From Pseudomonadota bacterium (GTDB lineage Bacteria > Pseudomonadota > Gammaproteobacteria > Burkholderiales > Burkholderiaceae_C): 48,518 bases of DNA. Positions 11,142 to 20,011 of the stretch are shown here, piece by piece (within the stretch, counting starts at the first letter, position 1; every line of letters begins with the position of its first letter). A program made the translations under genes and the position numbers. Under the pieces are notes generated by a model. That model did no database searches and was not told the DNA's origin. It saw nothing but the letters and a program-made list of their open reading frames with translations. Where the stretch lies: contig JAJZDV010000006.1 in assembly GCA_021846025.1 (NCBI GenBank), positions 1 through 48,518 on the forward strand, given 5' to 3'.

Positions 11142-11699
11142 ATGGCCGCCACCGCCGACCCCCTGCAACGCGGATTTCCCGCCCCCGACTTCACCCTGCC
11201 CGGGACCGATGGCCGCGTCTGGAGCCTGGCCGAGTTGCGTGGCCCCAAGGGCCTGCTGGTGATGTTCATCTGCAACCACTGCCCCTACGTGCAAGCCGTC
11301 GCCGACCGCATGGTGCGCGACGCGCGCGAACTGCAGGCCATCGGCGTGAATGCGGTGGCGATCAGCAGCAACGACGCCACGGCCTATCCGGAGGATTCCT
11401 TCGACGGCATGCAGCCGTTCGCCGCGCGGTACGCCTTCGGCTTTCCCTATCTCCACGACGAGACCCAGGCCGTGGCCAAGGCTTATGGCGCGGTCTGCAC
11501 CCCGGACTTCTTCGGTTTCAACGCCAGCCTGCAACTGCAGTACCGCGGCCAGCTCGATGCCTCGCGCAAGCAGGCCGCTCCGGCCGCGGTGCGGCGGGAT
11601 TTGTACGAGGCCATGGTGCAAATCGCGGCCACGGGCATCGGCCCGGACACGCAACACCCCAGCATCGGCTGTTCCATCAAGTGGAAGGATGCGGCCTGA
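11142..11699 (+). CDS. Thioredoxin-fold redoxin (AhpC/TSA-like), cytoplasmic
   Basis: A 185-residue protein of the thioredoxin superfamily. It opens with the AhpC/TSA-like pattern PAPDFTLPGTDGRVWSLAEL and carries CNHCPYV with C44 and C47 forming a CxxC-like dyad. No signal peptide is visible, so it should be cytoplasmic. The ATG at 11142 follows AGGAA by 7 nt. It starts just after the cbb terminator and ends one base before cbbY, so the two are likely co-transcribed. Its substrate is unknown; related genes often accompany carbon-fixation loci, but a role there is inference. Confidence 0.75.
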   Translation: MAATADPLQRGFPAPDFTLPGTDGRVWSLAELRGPKGLLVMFICNHCPYVQAVADRMVRDARELQAIGVNAVAISSNDATAYPEDSFDGMQPFAARYAFGFPYLHDETQAVAKAYGAVCTPDFFGFNASLQLQYRGQLDASRKQAAPAAVRRDLYEAMVQIAATGIGPDTQHPSIGCSIKWKDAA

Positions 11700-11700
11700 A

Positions 11701-12465
11701 ATGTCCAAGCTGCAAGCCCTGATCTTCGATGTCGACGGCACCCTGGCGGAAACCGAGCGCGATGGTCATCGCATCGCCTTCAACCAGGCCTTTGACGACG
11801 CCGGTCTGGATTGGCACTGGGACGTGCCCACCTACGGTCGCCTGCTCGCCATCACCGGGGGCAAGGAACGCCTGCTGCACGACTGGCAGCAACGCGATCC
11901 CGCCGCCGCGGCGCGTGCCGAAGCCCGGCCCCTGATTGCCGAGCTGCACCGCCGCAAGACCGCGCACTATGTGCGTCTCGTGGCCGAAGGCGGCATGGCC
12001 CTGCGTCCCGGTGTGAAGCGCTTGCTGCTGGAGGCGCGCGACGCCGGTCTGCGCCTGGCCATCGCCACCACCACCACGCCCGACAACGTCGAAGCCCTGC
12101 TGCGCGCCACGCTCGGCGCGAACGGCCTGGCGATGTTCGCGTGCATCGGCGCCGGCGATGCCGTGCCACGCAAAAAACCCGACCCCGGCATCTACGCCTG
12201 GGTGCTGGAGCGCTTGCGCCTGGACCCGCAGCAATGCGTGGCTTTCGAGGACTCGGCCAACGGCCTGCGAGCCGCCCTCGGCGCCGGGCTGCCCGCCGTG
12301 ATCACCACCGGCAGCTACACCGCCGGCGAAGCCTTCCCCGGGGCGTTGGCGCTGCTCGACGGGCTGGGCGAACCCCAGGCCCCGGCAAGCGGCCATGTCG
12401 GGCAGCAGGCCTGGACCGGCAGCGTCGACCTGGCGACGCTGCAGGCGTGGGTCAGCGCCGCTTGA
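11701..12465 (+). CDS. cbbY: HAD-family sugar-phosphate phosphatase CbbY
   Basis: A 254-residue HAD phosphatase with LIFDVDGTLAETERDGHRIAFN (D9 and D11 catalytic), the TTTTPDNV motif II, PRKKPDPGIYAWVLERL (motif III lysine) and VAFEDSANGLRAALGAG (motif IV). The AETERDGHRIAFN cap-entry pattern is that of CbbY, known to dephosphorylate xylulose 1,5-bisphosphate, a RuBisCO inhibitor. It begins one base after the redoxin stop and lies just beyond the Calvin operon terminator, matching that role. A beta-phosphoglucomutase-type activity is the main alternative in this superfamily. Confidence 0.88.
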   Translation: MSKLQALIFDVDGTLAETERDGHRIAFNQAFDDAGLDWHWDVPTYGRLLAITGGKERLLHDWQQRDPAAAARAEARPLIAELHRRKTAHYVRLVAEGGMALRPGVKRLLLEARDAGLRLAIATTTTPDNVEALLRATLGANGLAMFACIGAGDAVPRKKPDPGIYAWVLERLRLDPQQCVAFEDSANGLRAALGAGLPAVITTGSYTAGEAFPGALALLDGLGEPQAPASGHVGQQAWTGSVDLATLQAWVSAA

Positions 12466-12477
12466 GGCCTGGGCACC

Positions 12478-12774
12478 ATGCTCCACATCGTCCGCTTCGA
12501 CGATCACCCCGACCGGCTGGATGTGCGCGAGCAGCAATTGCCGGCGCACATCGCCTGGCTTGACGCCCACCAGGACGTCATACGGATCGCCGGCTCGCTG
12601 CGGCAGGAACCGGATCAGCCCGCCATCGGTGGCCTGTGGATCGTCGAAGCGCCCGACCGTGCCTGCATCGAGGCCTTGCTGCGGACCGATCCGTTCTGGA
12701 TCTGCGGCCTGCGTCGCCGTGTCGACATCCTGGTGTGGTCGAAGGCCTTCCCGCAACGGCTGACGCGCCTGTGA
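12478..12774 (+). CDS. YCII-domain protein
   Basis: A 98-residue protein with the YCII/dimeric ferredoxin-like barrel pattern: an early FDDHPDRLDVREQQLPAHIAWL segment, SLRQEP, then GGLWIVEAPDRACIEALLRTDPFW. The invariant His-Asp pair of the family can be placed at the HIAWLD segment. These small proteins are thought to be lyases or detoxifying enzymes, but substrates are mostly unknown. The start is 12 bp after cbbY, so it probably shares its transcript. The stop lies 4 bp before the convergent hypothetical gene's end. Confidence 0.7.
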   Translation: MLHIVRFDDHPDRLDVREQQLPAHIAWLDAHQDVIRIAGSLRQEPDQPAIGGLWIVEAPDRACIEALLRTDPFWICGLRRRVDILVWSKAFPQRLTRL

Positions 12775-12778
12775 TGCC

Positions 12779-13486
12779 TCACCCCACCACGCTGATCGAC
12801 TCGGGCGGCAGCACGATGGGTTGGAGGGTGGACTGTCTGACCCGGTGTTCCAGGATGGCGTTGGCCGTCGCGTTGGCGCGGCGTAGCCAGACCTGGGACA
12901 GGTTCGGCTTGGCGCTCACCCAGTCGCCCAGATCCAGCCGAATCGGCGTGGCGCCGAGATTGACCAGCAGCACGCGGCTGCCCTGCGCGCCGATGAAGCT
13001 GGCGCCCTGCAGGGCGGCCTGCGTGGTTGGCGCGGGGTAGGCGCCGTCGACGCCGGGAAAGCGCAGTTTCTCGAAGTCCCGCGCCCCCGCCAGGGCGATA
13101 CCGAGCACATGCCGCGAGGCGGCCAGCGGGGCGCAGGCCGAGGGCGTGTCGTCCGTCCAATGCACGGTGCCGCACAGCTTGCCAGCGCCGGGCCTGGCTT
13201 GGGGCACTTGGCCCCGGTCCAGCGCCTGCAAGATGGCAACCACGCCACGCAGTTGCTGCGCCCAGGCCTTGGCCAGTGGAGCTCGCCGGGCGCTGCGGCC
13301 GGGCAGCGCGGCCTGGGCGTCACGCAGGCGCGGCAGGGCGCGCATCACGTCGTCGGGGCCGGCGCCCGTGAACAGGGTGTTGGCCGCGGCATGCGCCTGG
13401 GCGATGCCGCATGTGCAGACCAGACAGAGCTGGACAAAAAGGGAACGACGCAAGGGCAGCATGGTGTGCAAGGGATCGACGCGCAT
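12779..13486 (-). CDS. Hypothetical exported protein
   Basis: I do not recognise this 235-residue product. From ATG 13486 it begins with a plausible signal peptide: basic LRRS, hydrophobic FVQLCLVCTCGIAQ, then AHA-A cleavage. The mature part has an alpha-helical, Arg/Ala-rich N-half and a C-half with FIGAQGSRVLLVNLGATPIRLDL, which resembles the beta-sandwich ends of some glycoside hydrolases, though there is no catalytic domain. It could be a remnant of a larger secreted enzyme or a lineage-specific periplasmic protein. ATG 13462 is an alternative start. Its 3' end is 4 bp from the convergent YCII gene. Confidence 0.5.
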   Translation of the reverse strand: MRVDPLHTMLPLRRSLFVQLCLVCTCGIAQAHAAANTLFTGAGPDDVMRALPRLRDAQAALPGRSARRAPLAKAWAQQLRGVVAILQALDRGQVPQARPGAGKLCGTVHWTDDTPSACAPLAASRHVLGIALAGARDFEKLRFPGVDGAYPAPTTQAALQGASFIGAQGSRVLLVNLGATPIRLDLGDWVSAKPNLSQVWLRRANATANAILEHRVRQSTLQPIVLPPESISVVG

Positions 13487-13677
13487 GGCACTCTGAATCG
13501 CCGCAGGCGTCGACAATTCCCGCCGGAGCAACGCATGGGGTATCCAGCTGTAAGCGCGTTGTGCGGCGAGGCTTGTCTTGCCTTGTCGCCTGGCGCCAGG
13601 CACGCCGGCCGGCAGTTCGTCGCGCAGGATGCCGCGTTGCTTCGGGTGTGTTGGCCGCACCCGATGCCCCTGGGGCT

Positions 13678-14769
13678 TCAGTCCGCCGCCAGCAGCACCA
13701 GCCTGGCGCCGTGCGGGGTGGCAGCGGGCAGCGGCGCTGCGGCTTGTGCCATGGCGAGCGCCAGGTGGCGAACCGCTTCCCAGGGCTCGTGCGGAATGCC
13801 GGGCGGACGCAGTCCTTTGACGGCACGGTCGCAGGCCGCAGCGCGCAGCAACAGGCCTTCCAGCAACGGCAGGTCAAGGCGCGGCAGGGCGCGTTGCAGC
13901 AGTTTTTCCTTCGGCCCCCAGATGCGGTTGGCGCGTGCCAGCGTGGTGAAGTTCTCGCCCGCGTCGAGCCCCTGACGCAGGCGCAACCAGGCACGCACCT
14001 CCTCGGCCAGCGACCAGTGCGCCAGCACCGGCGCCACGCCCTCGCCCTGCAGGCCTTCGAGCATGCGCAGCAGCCGCGGCAGGTCGCCTGCCAGCACGCT
14101 TTCACCCAGGCGGAACACGCTGTAGCGCGCTCCGCCCTGCACCAGGTCTTCCACTTGCGCCGGATCGAGTTCGCCGGGCGACACCAGCAGCGCGAGTTTT
14201 TCCACCTCCTGATGCGCGGCGAGCAGATTGCCTTCGGTGCGTGCCACCAGCATGTCCAGGCAGGCCTGCCCGGCGCCGCCGCCGGGCAGGCGCAGCCCGT
14301 GGCGCGCCAGGCGGGTGCGCATCCAGGTGCCGAGTTGCTCGGGCTCGATGCTGTCCACCCGCACCGCGACGCCGGCGTCGGCCAGGCGGCTGAACCAGTC
14401 GGATTTTTGCGTGGCGGCGTCGAGCCTGGGCAACAGCACGAGCACCAGCACATCGGCGCTGGTCTCCTGCGCCAGAACGGCCAGGGCCTGGGCGCCGTCG
14501 CGGCCGGGCTTGCCGGTGGGAAGACGCATTTCGATCAGCTTGCGCTCGCCGAACAGGCTGCGTTCGCGGCTTTGCGCCAGCAGCATGTCCCAGTCGAAAC
14601 CGCGCTCCACCTGGTGTTGCTCGCGCGTGGTGTAACCCTGCGCCTGCGCGCTGGCGCGAATCGCATCCACCGCCTCGTTCACCAGCAGCAGCTCGTCGCC
14701 GAACACGGTGTAAGGGCCGCGCAGGCCGGCATCGAGGCGGGCTTGCAACTGGTCGGCGCGGATCTGCAT
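13678..14769 (-). CDS. holA: DNA polymerase III subunit delta
   Basis: A 363-residue clamp-loader subunit that opens the beta sliding clamp. The N-terminus MQIRADQLQARLDAGLRGPYTVFGDE is the conserved opening of HolA, where the P-loop is degenerate (VFGDELLLVNEA). FGERKLIEMRLPTGKPG and the WFSRLADAGVAV and LVARTEGNLLAAHQEVEKLALL segments follow the family pattern. It is third in leuS-lptE-holA, an arrangement widely conserved in proteobacteria, with only 30 bp after lptE. Confidence 0.93.
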   Translation of the reverse strand: MQIRADQLQARLDAGLRGPYTVFGDELLLVNEAVDAIRASAQAQGYTTREQHQVERGFDWDMLLAQSRERSLFGERKLIEMRLPTGKPGRDGAQALAVLAQETSADVLVLVLLPRLDAATQKSDWFSRLADAGVAVRVDSIEPEQLGTWMRTRLARHGLRLPGGGAGQACLDMLVARTEGNLLAAHQEVEKLALLVSPGELDPAQVEDLVQGGARYSVFRLGESVLAGDLPRLLRMLEGLQGEGVAPVLAHWSLAEEVRAWLRLRQGLDAGENFTTLARANRIWGPKEKLLQRALPRLDLPLLEGLLLRAAACDRAVKGLRPPGIPHEPWEAVRHLALAMAQAAAPLPAATPHGARLVLLAAD

Positions 14770-14799
14770 GGAGTTGAAGTTGGCGGCGAAGCTGTTCGC

Positions 14800-15324
14800 T
14801 CAGGGCGCGGAAGCCGGGGCTGCGGGCATGGGCGCACGCCTCACGGTGGAGAGCTGGAACATGATGCGGTTGACGATGTCTTGCCGCATGCCGCGGTAGA
14901 GCAGGTCCGCCTCGTTGGCCTTGGCCAGCGTGGCCGACGTGCTGTAACTCAGGTTGCTGGTCTGGCTGATGGTGGTGGGCGCAATCAGCATCTGCCCGGC
15001 AGGAGTGGCGAGCTGAAAGCTCACGGTCTCGCGCAACTGGTATTGCGCCACGGTGCCGTCGGCGTTGTAGGCCACGGCGGCTTGCGTCGGGCTGTCCGAG
15101 AGCAGGGTGAAGATGGCCTGGGCCTGCTTCGGGTCGTGGGCAATGCGCGTGGCCGTGGTGCCGGCAATCTGGCGCTTGAGGTCGATGAGCAGCGGCCCGG
15201 CCGGCCCCTGCACCGCCAGGGTCGAAAACGCCAGGTTGGTGGAGCCGCGCAGGTGGAAGCCGCATCCGGCCAGCCACAGCGCGGCCGACAGGACGAGGAT
15301 GAACGGCAAGGGGCGTCGCATCAT
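14800..15324 (-). CDS. lptE: LPS-assembly lipoprotein LptE
   Basis: Outer-membrane lipoprotein that plugs the LptD barrel and completes LPS export. From ATG 15324 (174 residues) it starts MMRRPLPFILVLSAALWLAGC, a lipoprotein signal with lipobox LAGC and the mature GFHLRG start that is characteristic of LptE. The core shows LRETVSFQLATPAGQ and ANEADLLYRGMRQDIVNRIMFQL. An upstream ATG at 15381 overlaps leuS and would place 19 unlikely residues before the signal peptide. It lies 43 bp after leuS, as in many relatives. Confidence 0.9.
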   Translation of the reverse strand: MMRRPLPFILVLSAALWLAGCGFHLRGSTNLAFSTLAVQGPAGPLLIDLKRQIAGTTATRIAHDPKQAQAIFTLLSDSPTQAAVAYNADGTVAQYQLRETVSFQLATPAGQMLIAPTTISQTSNLSYSTSATLAKANEADLLYRGMRQDIVNRIMFQLSTVRRAPMPAAPASAP

Positions 15325-15367
15325 GGTTGCATTGTCGCTGGGTGCGTCGTGTCCATCGAGTCGCCGT

Positions 15368-18082
15368 TCACACCACCACATTCACCAGGCGCCCTGGCAC
15401 GACCACGACCTTTTTCGCCGCATGGCCTTCGCCGAACCTGGCGAACTCGGCGCTGGCCAGCGCGGCCGCTTCGATCACGCTCGGGTCGGCGTCGGCCGGC
15501 ACGTGCAGTGCGCCGCGCAGCTTGCCGTTGATCTGCAGCATCAGTTCCACCGTGTCCTGCACCAAGGCGGCGGGGTCCACCTGCGGCCAGGGTGCGTCGA
15601 GCAGATCACCGTGCTGCGCGGCGTATCCAAGGTCCTGCCACAGCGCATGGGCGATGTGCGGCGTGGCGGGGTAGAGCACGCGCAGCAGAATGCCGAAGCC
15701 CTCGCGCAGCGCAGGGACCAATACTTTTTGTGCTTTGCGAATTACTGTCAATTCTTCACCAGATACGGCTTCAGCGAAGGGGGAGATTTCGCTCTCGCTG
15801 CTCAGCAAGCCGTGATCGAGCTTGTTAAGCAACTTCATTGCGCCCGAAATGACCGTGTTGTACTGCAAACGCTCATAGTCAAAGCTGATCTGTCGGAGCA
15901 GCATATGCACCTCTCGGCGGAGCACCTTGACGTCGGCGTCTTCTGTTGCTTCGGGCAACCCCTGCGCGCTTTTTATGGCTTCAGCATGGCGGTGCGCCAG
16001 AGCCCACACCCGCTTCAGGAAGCGATGCGAGCCTTCCACCGCCGCTTCGTTCCACTCCAGCGTGGCTTCCGGCGGGGCGGCGAACATGGTGAACAGGCGC
16101 GCGGTGTCGGCGCCGTAGCGAAGGATCAGGTCTTGCGGATCGACGCCGTTGTTCTTGCTCTTGCTCATCGTGCCCACGCCGCCGTAGTCCACGGCGGAGC
16201 CGTCGCTTTTGAGCGTCGCTCCGAGGATCTTGCCGTGCGCGTCGAGCCGGTTCTCCACCTCGTGCGGCCAGAAGTATTCCATGCCCCCCTGGGCGCTCTT
16301 GCGGGAATAGATGTGGTTGAGCACCATGCCCTGCGTCAACAACCGGGTGAAGGGCTCGTGCGCCCGGGTCAGACCGAGGTCGCGCATCACCTTGGTCCAG
16401 AAGCGGGCGTAGAGCAGGTGGAGGATGGCGTGCTCGATGCCGCCGATGTACTGGTCCATCGGCATCCAGTAGTCGGTGCGGACGTCCACCATGGCGCCGT
16501 GGTTGTCGGCGCAGGTGTAGCGCATGAAGTACCAACTCGAGTCGACGAAGGTGTCCATGGTGTCGGTCTCGCGCTTGCCCGGCTGGCCGCAGGCCGGGCA
16601 AGCCACGTCGACGAACGCCGCGCACTTCGCCAGCGGGTTGCCGCTGCCGTCGGGAATCAGGTTGTTCGGCAACACCACCGGCAGGTCCTGCTCCGGCACG
16701 GGCACGGCGCCGCAGGCGCCGCAGTGGATGATGGGAATCGGCGTACCCCAGTAGCGCTGGCGCGAAATGCCCCAGTCGCGCAGGCGCCAGGTGGTTTTCT
16801 TTTCGCCCAGGCCCTTGGCAGCGAGCAGTTCGGCCACCTTGTCGACAGCGGCGTTGTAGGGCAGGCCGTCGAGTTCCCCGGAGTTGATGCACACCGCGCG
16901 CCGCTTGTCGCCGTACCAGTCGGCCCAGGCGTCAAGACCGAAGGATTCGCCCTCGACCATGACGACTTGCCGAATCGGCAGCGCGTATTTCTTGGCGAAC
17001 GCGAAGTCGCGCTCGTCGTGCGCCGGCACGCCCATCACCGCGCCATCGCCATAGCTCATGAGCACGTAGTTGCCGACCCACACCGGCACCTGTTCCTCGG
17101 TGAGCGGGTGGGTGACGAAAAGCCCCGTGGGCATACCCTCCTTCTCCTTGAGCGCCAGCTCGGCCTCGGTGGTGCCGCCTTGTTGGCAGCGTTCGATGAA
17201 GGCTGCGAGTTCTGCATGGCCTGCTGCCGCGTGTGCCGCCAGCGGATGCTCGGGCGCCACGGCGCAGAAGGTCACGCCCATGATGGTGTCGGCGCGGGTG
17301 GTGAACACGTGCAGGCGGCCATCCTGAATCAGCGCGCCCTGGGCGTCGCGGATGTGATGCGGGAACGCGAAGCGCACTCCGGCGCTCTTGCCGATCCAGT
17401 TCTCCTGCATCAGCCGCACGCGCTCGGGCCAGCCGGCAAGAAAATGCTCGTCCTCGGGGTCGCTCACGGCGGACAGCAGCTCTTGTGCGTAGTCGGTGAT
17501 CTTGAGGTAGTAGCCGGGAATCTCGCGCTTTTCCACCGCGGCTCCGCTGCGCCAGCCACGCCCGTCGATGACTTGCTCGTTGGCCAGCACGGTCTGGTCC
17601 ACCGGGTCCCAGTTCACCACCTGGGTGCGGCGCTCGGCGATGCCCTTTTCCAGCATCTTGAGGAACAGCCACTGGTTCCACTTGTAGTAGGCGGGCGTGC
17701 AGGTGGCCACCTCACGCGACCAGTCGATCGCCAGTCCCATCGCCTGCATCTGCCGCTTCATCGCGGCGATGTTGTCATCGGTCCACTCGGCGGGAGGCAC
17801 CTTGTTTTTCATCGCCGCGTTTTCTGCGGGCAGGCCGAAGGCGTCCCAGCCCATGGGCATGAGCACGTTGTACCCGTTCATGCGCAGATGACGGGTCAGC
17901 ATGTCGTTGATGGTGTAGTTGCGCACATGGCCCATGTGCAGCTTGCCCGACGGGTAAGGCAGCATGGAGCAGGCGTAGAACTTGGTTCCGGGCCTGTCTT
18001 CGCGCACGCGATAGGCGTCGGCGGCTTGCCAGTGGGTTTGCGCGGCGGCTTCCACCGCGCTGGCATCGTACTTCTCGTTCAT
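15368..18082 (-). CDS. leuS: Leucyl-tRNA synthetase
   Basis: Class Ia synthetase charging tRNA-Leu. The 904 residues start at ATG 18082 ([15 protein letters not shown]), the usual family start; open frame further upstream has no similarity. [17 protein letters not shown] holds the HIGH-type motif, the central CP1 editing domain includes [12 protein letters not shown] and GVPAHDERD, a zinc-like segment CGACGAVP is present, and [12 protein letters not shown] is the KMSKS loop. The C-terminus ends in the family-typical [15 protein letters not shown] stretch within the anticodon-binding region (15721-15900) has clearly lower GC than the rest, although the protein remains normal. Confidence 0.96.
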   Translation of the reverse strand: MNEKYDASAVEAAAQTHWQAADAYRVREDRPGTKFYACSMLPYPSGKLHMGHVRNYTINDMLTRHLRMNGYNVLMPMGWDAFGLPAENAAMKNKVPPAEWTDDNIAAMKRQMQAMGLAIDWSREVATCTPAYYKWNQWLFLKMLEKGIAERRTQVVNWDPVDQTVLANEQVIDGRGWRSGAAVEKREIPGYYLKITDYAQELLSAVSDPEDEHFLAGWPERVRLMQENWIGKSAGVRFAFPHHIRDAQGALIQDGRLHVFTTRADTIMGVTFCAVAPEHPLAAHAAAGHAELAAFIERCQQGGTTEAELALKEKEGMPTGLFVTHPLTEEQVPVWVGNYVLMSYGDGAVMGVPAHDERDFAFAKKYALPIRQVVMVEGESFGLDAWADWYGDKRRAVCINSGELDGLPYNAAVDKVAELLAAKGLGEKKTTWRLRDWGISRQRYWGTPIPIIHCGACGAVPVPEQDLPVVLPNNLIPDGSGNPLAKCAAFVDVACPACGQPGKRETDTMDTFVDSSWYFMRYTCADNHGAMVDVRTDYWMPMDQYIGGIEHAILHLLYARFWTKVMRDLGLTRAHEPFTRLLTQGMVLNHIYSRKSAQGGMEYFWPHEVENRLDAHGKILGATLKSDGSAVDYGGVGTMSKSKNNGVDPQDLILRYGADTARLFTMFAAPPEATLEWNEAAVEGSHRFLKRVWALAHRHAEAIKSAQGLPEATEDADVKVLRREVHMLLRQISFDYERLQYNTVISGAMKLLNKLDHGLLSSESEISPFAEAVSGEELTVIRKAQKVLVPALREGFGILLRVLYPATPHIAHALWQDLGYAAQHGDLLDAPWPQVDPAALVQDTVELMLQINGKLRGALHVPADADPSVIEAAALASAEFARFGEGHAAKKVVVVPGRLVNVVV

Positions 18083-18302
18083 CGTGGAGCTTGCAGGTTG
18101 AAGCCGCGCGGTGCCCAGGCGCCAGGGCGGCGGCGTGAGGCTGCATCTTAGTGGCGCGACCTGCGCTGCGGCGCTGCGGAACACCGCGCGTGCGCCCGGG
18201 GTCAAACACCCGGACCGCTGCCCTCACGAGACCCCAAACCCGACCTGCCGGTCACGGCCTGCACGCCGCTGGCGCGAGCCCATAACCCTACCCGCCTTGA
18301 TC

Positions 18303-18318
18303 GTTCTAGTGCGAACTA
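18303..18318. promoter_or_regulatory. Candidate MarR operator
   Basis: Two overlapping inverted repeats lie 32 bp before the MarR start: GTTC-TAGTGC-GAAC at 18303-18316 and TAGT-GCGA-ACTA at 18307-18318. Position and dyad symmetry suit autorepression by the adjacent MarR protein. The arms are short, so this is suggestive only. Confidence 0.35.
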
Positions 18319-18349
18319 CCATGGAATCACCGTTTTCCACGCCCGTCCC

Positions 18350-18805
18350 ATGCCTGCCCCACCGTCCTTCCTGCCCTTGCTGCGTGAACTCGTTCGCACC
18401 TACCAGGCGTTCGAGCGCCATTCGGCGGCGCACGTGCTGAGTCTGGGGCTCACCCCGGCGCAATTCGACGTCATCGCCACCCTGGGCAATACCGCGGGCA
18501 TGAACCCCAAGCAGTTGGGGCTCAAGACGCTCATCACCAAGGGCACCCTGACCGGCGTGGTCGATCGACTGCTCGTCAAGGGGCTGGTGCAGCGCCTGCC
18601 CGACCCCAGCGACGGACGCGGGCAGATCGTGCGGCTCTCCCGTGCCGGGCAGCGCCTGTTCGAGCAGGTGTTCCCCGCCCACGGCGCGCACCTGCATCGC
18701 GTGTTCGAGCGCCTGAGCGCGCAGGACGCAGCCCAGGCCGAACGCGGTCTGCGCAGCTTGCGCACCGCCTTCGAGCAGGCTGCTGAGGAGGAAACGGCAC
18801 CATGA
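18350..18805 (+). CDS. MarR-family transcriptional regulator
   Basis: A 151-residue winged-helix repressor of the MarR type. LGLTPAQFDVIATLGN and MNPKQLGLKTLITKGTLTGVVDRLLVKGLVQRLPDPSDGR span the helix-turn-helix and the beta-wing with the conserved DxR. No redox cysteines typical of OhrR are present, so a ligand-binding rather than thiol-switch mode is likelier. Its TGA overlaps the cytochrome b561 ATG (ATGA), so it is translationally coupled to the b561/YceI genes and presumably controls them. The ligand is unknown. Confidence 0.85.
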   Translation: MPAPPSFLPLLRELVRTYQAFERHSAAHVLSLGLTPAQFDVIATLGNTAGMNPKQLGLKTLITKGTLTGVVDRLLVKGLVQRLPDPSDGRGQIVRLSRAGQRLFEQVFPAHGAHLHRVFERLSAQDAAQAERGLRSLRTAFEQAAEEETAP

Positions 18806-19368
18806 AAACAGCGAGCAGCACGCACGTTCGACGCTACACCTGGCCCGCCATGGCGCTGCACTGGCTGGTGGCCCTGCTGATCTTCGGCCTGTTTCCGCTT
18901 GGCCTGTACATGAGCGATCTGCCGCTGTCGGTCCTCAAGCTGCAGCTCTACGCCTGGCATAAATGGTTCGGCATCACCGTGCTCCTGCTGGTGGTGCTGC
19001 GCCTCGGCTGGCGCGCCGGGCATCGGCCACCCGAGTTGCCGGCATCGATCCCGCGTTGGCAGCAGCGCGTGGCCGAGGGGCTGCATGGTCTGCTGTACGT
19101 GCTGATTCTGAGCATCCCGTTGTCGGGCTGGATGCTGAGTTCGGCGGCCGGAGTGCGCGTGGTCTGGTGGGGCGTGCTGCAGCTGCCCATGCTGCTGCCC
19201 GCGAGCAAGCCGCTGGCGCATGCGCTCGCCCTGGTGCATGCCACGCTGAATTACACCCTGGCTGCATTGGTCGCGGTCCATGTGGCCGCCGCCATCAAGC
19301 ACCAGTTCATCGACCGCGACGGTGTGCTCTCGCGCATGCTGCCCGGCCCGCCACGCTCACCCCGATAG
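18802..19368 (+). CDS. Cytochrome b561 family membrane protein
   Basis: A 188-residue integral membrane di-haem cytochrome with four predicted spans. The haem-ligand histidines fall where expected: MALHWLVALLIF (span 1), YAWHKWFGITVLLLVV (span 2), EGLHGLLYVLILSIPLSGW (span 3) and the HVAAAIKHQF end. YodB/CybB-type b561 proteins transfer electrons in the cytoplasmic membrane, and CybB acts as a superoxide:quinone oxidoreductase. The start overlaps the MarR stop. Two yceI genes follow, the same pairing seen in many proteobacteria. Confidence 0.88.
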   Translation: MKTASSTHVRRYTWPAMALHWLVALLIFGLFPLGLYMSDLPLSVLKLQLYAWHKWFGITVLLLVVLRLGWRAGHRPPELPASIPRWQQRVAEGLHGLLYVLILSIPLSGWMLSSAAGVRVVWWGVLQLPMLLPASKPLAHALALVHATLNYTLAALVAVHVAAAIKHQFIDRDGVLSRMLPGPPRSPR

Positions 19369-19379
19369 GAGCTTTTGCC

Positions 19380-19952
19380 ATGGTCCCTGCACTTCGACGC
19401 ACCTGCCTCGCCCTGCTGTTCGCGCTGGGCTCCGCTTCACCCGCCCTTGCCCAGACTGCCTACACGCGGGCGCTGCCCGCATCCACGGTGGACTTCAGCG
19501 CCACGCAAATGGGCGTGGCCATGCACGGCCACTTCAAGACCGTTGTGGCCGCGGTGGACTTCCTGCCTGCTGATCTGCCCAAGAGCCATGTGAGCGTTGC
19601 CATCAACGCGGCCAGCGTGGACGCCGGCAGCGGCCAGACCGACGACCTGCTCACCGGCAGCGACTGGCTGGACGCGAAAGCCTATCCCCAGGACCGCTTC
19701 GTCTCCACCGGCTTCACCCCGGCCGGACCCGGGAAATATTGGCTCACGGGGCAGTTCACCGTGAAGGGCAAAACCCAGCCGTTGCGCGTGCTCGTGACGA
19801 CGCATCCGGCCGGCGCGAATCTGGTGATGGACGCCGACTTCCCGCTCAACCGCACGGCCTTCGGACTGGGCACAGGCTCGTGGGCCGACACCGGCGTGGT
19901 GGCGGCCACACTGCCCATCCACGTGCATCTGCTGGTCGCACCCCAAGGCTGA
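19380..19952 (+). CDS. YceI-family periplasmic protein (first copy)
   Basis: 190 residues from ATG 19380, which has AGGAG 8 nt upstream. A Sec signal peptide (TCLALLFALGSASPALAQ) precedes a YceI lipocalin-like beta-barrel: STVDFSATQMGVAMHGHFK, VSVAINAASVDAGSGQTDDLL, SDWLDAKAYPQDRFVST and FTVKGKTQPLRV follow the family strands. YceI proteins bind polyisoprenoid chains such as ubiquinone precursors in the periplasm. It lies 11 bp after the b561 gene. The sequence is more divergent and shorter than the second copy, so it is probably an ancient paralogue, not a recent duplicate. Confidence 0.85.
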   Translation: MVPALRRTCLALLFALGSASPALAQTAYTRALPASTVDFSATQMGVAMHGHFKTVVAAVDFLPADLPKSHVSVAINAASVDAGSGQTDDLLTGSDWLDAKAYPQDRFVSTGFTPAGPGKYWLTGQFTVKGKTQPLRVLVTTHPAGANLVMDADFPLNRTAFGLGTGSWADTGVVAATLPIHVHLLVAPQG

Positions 19953-20011
19953 AGCGTTTGCCTTTCGATTCACGCCGCACCCTGACCTCACTCACCCAAA
20001 GGAGTTTTCCC

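Noticed and set aside
13427-13440. TTTTGTCCAG on the minus strand resembling the litR-site half
   Set aside because: It lies inside the signal-peptide codons of the exported protein, lacks the second palindrome arm, and is not near a promoter.
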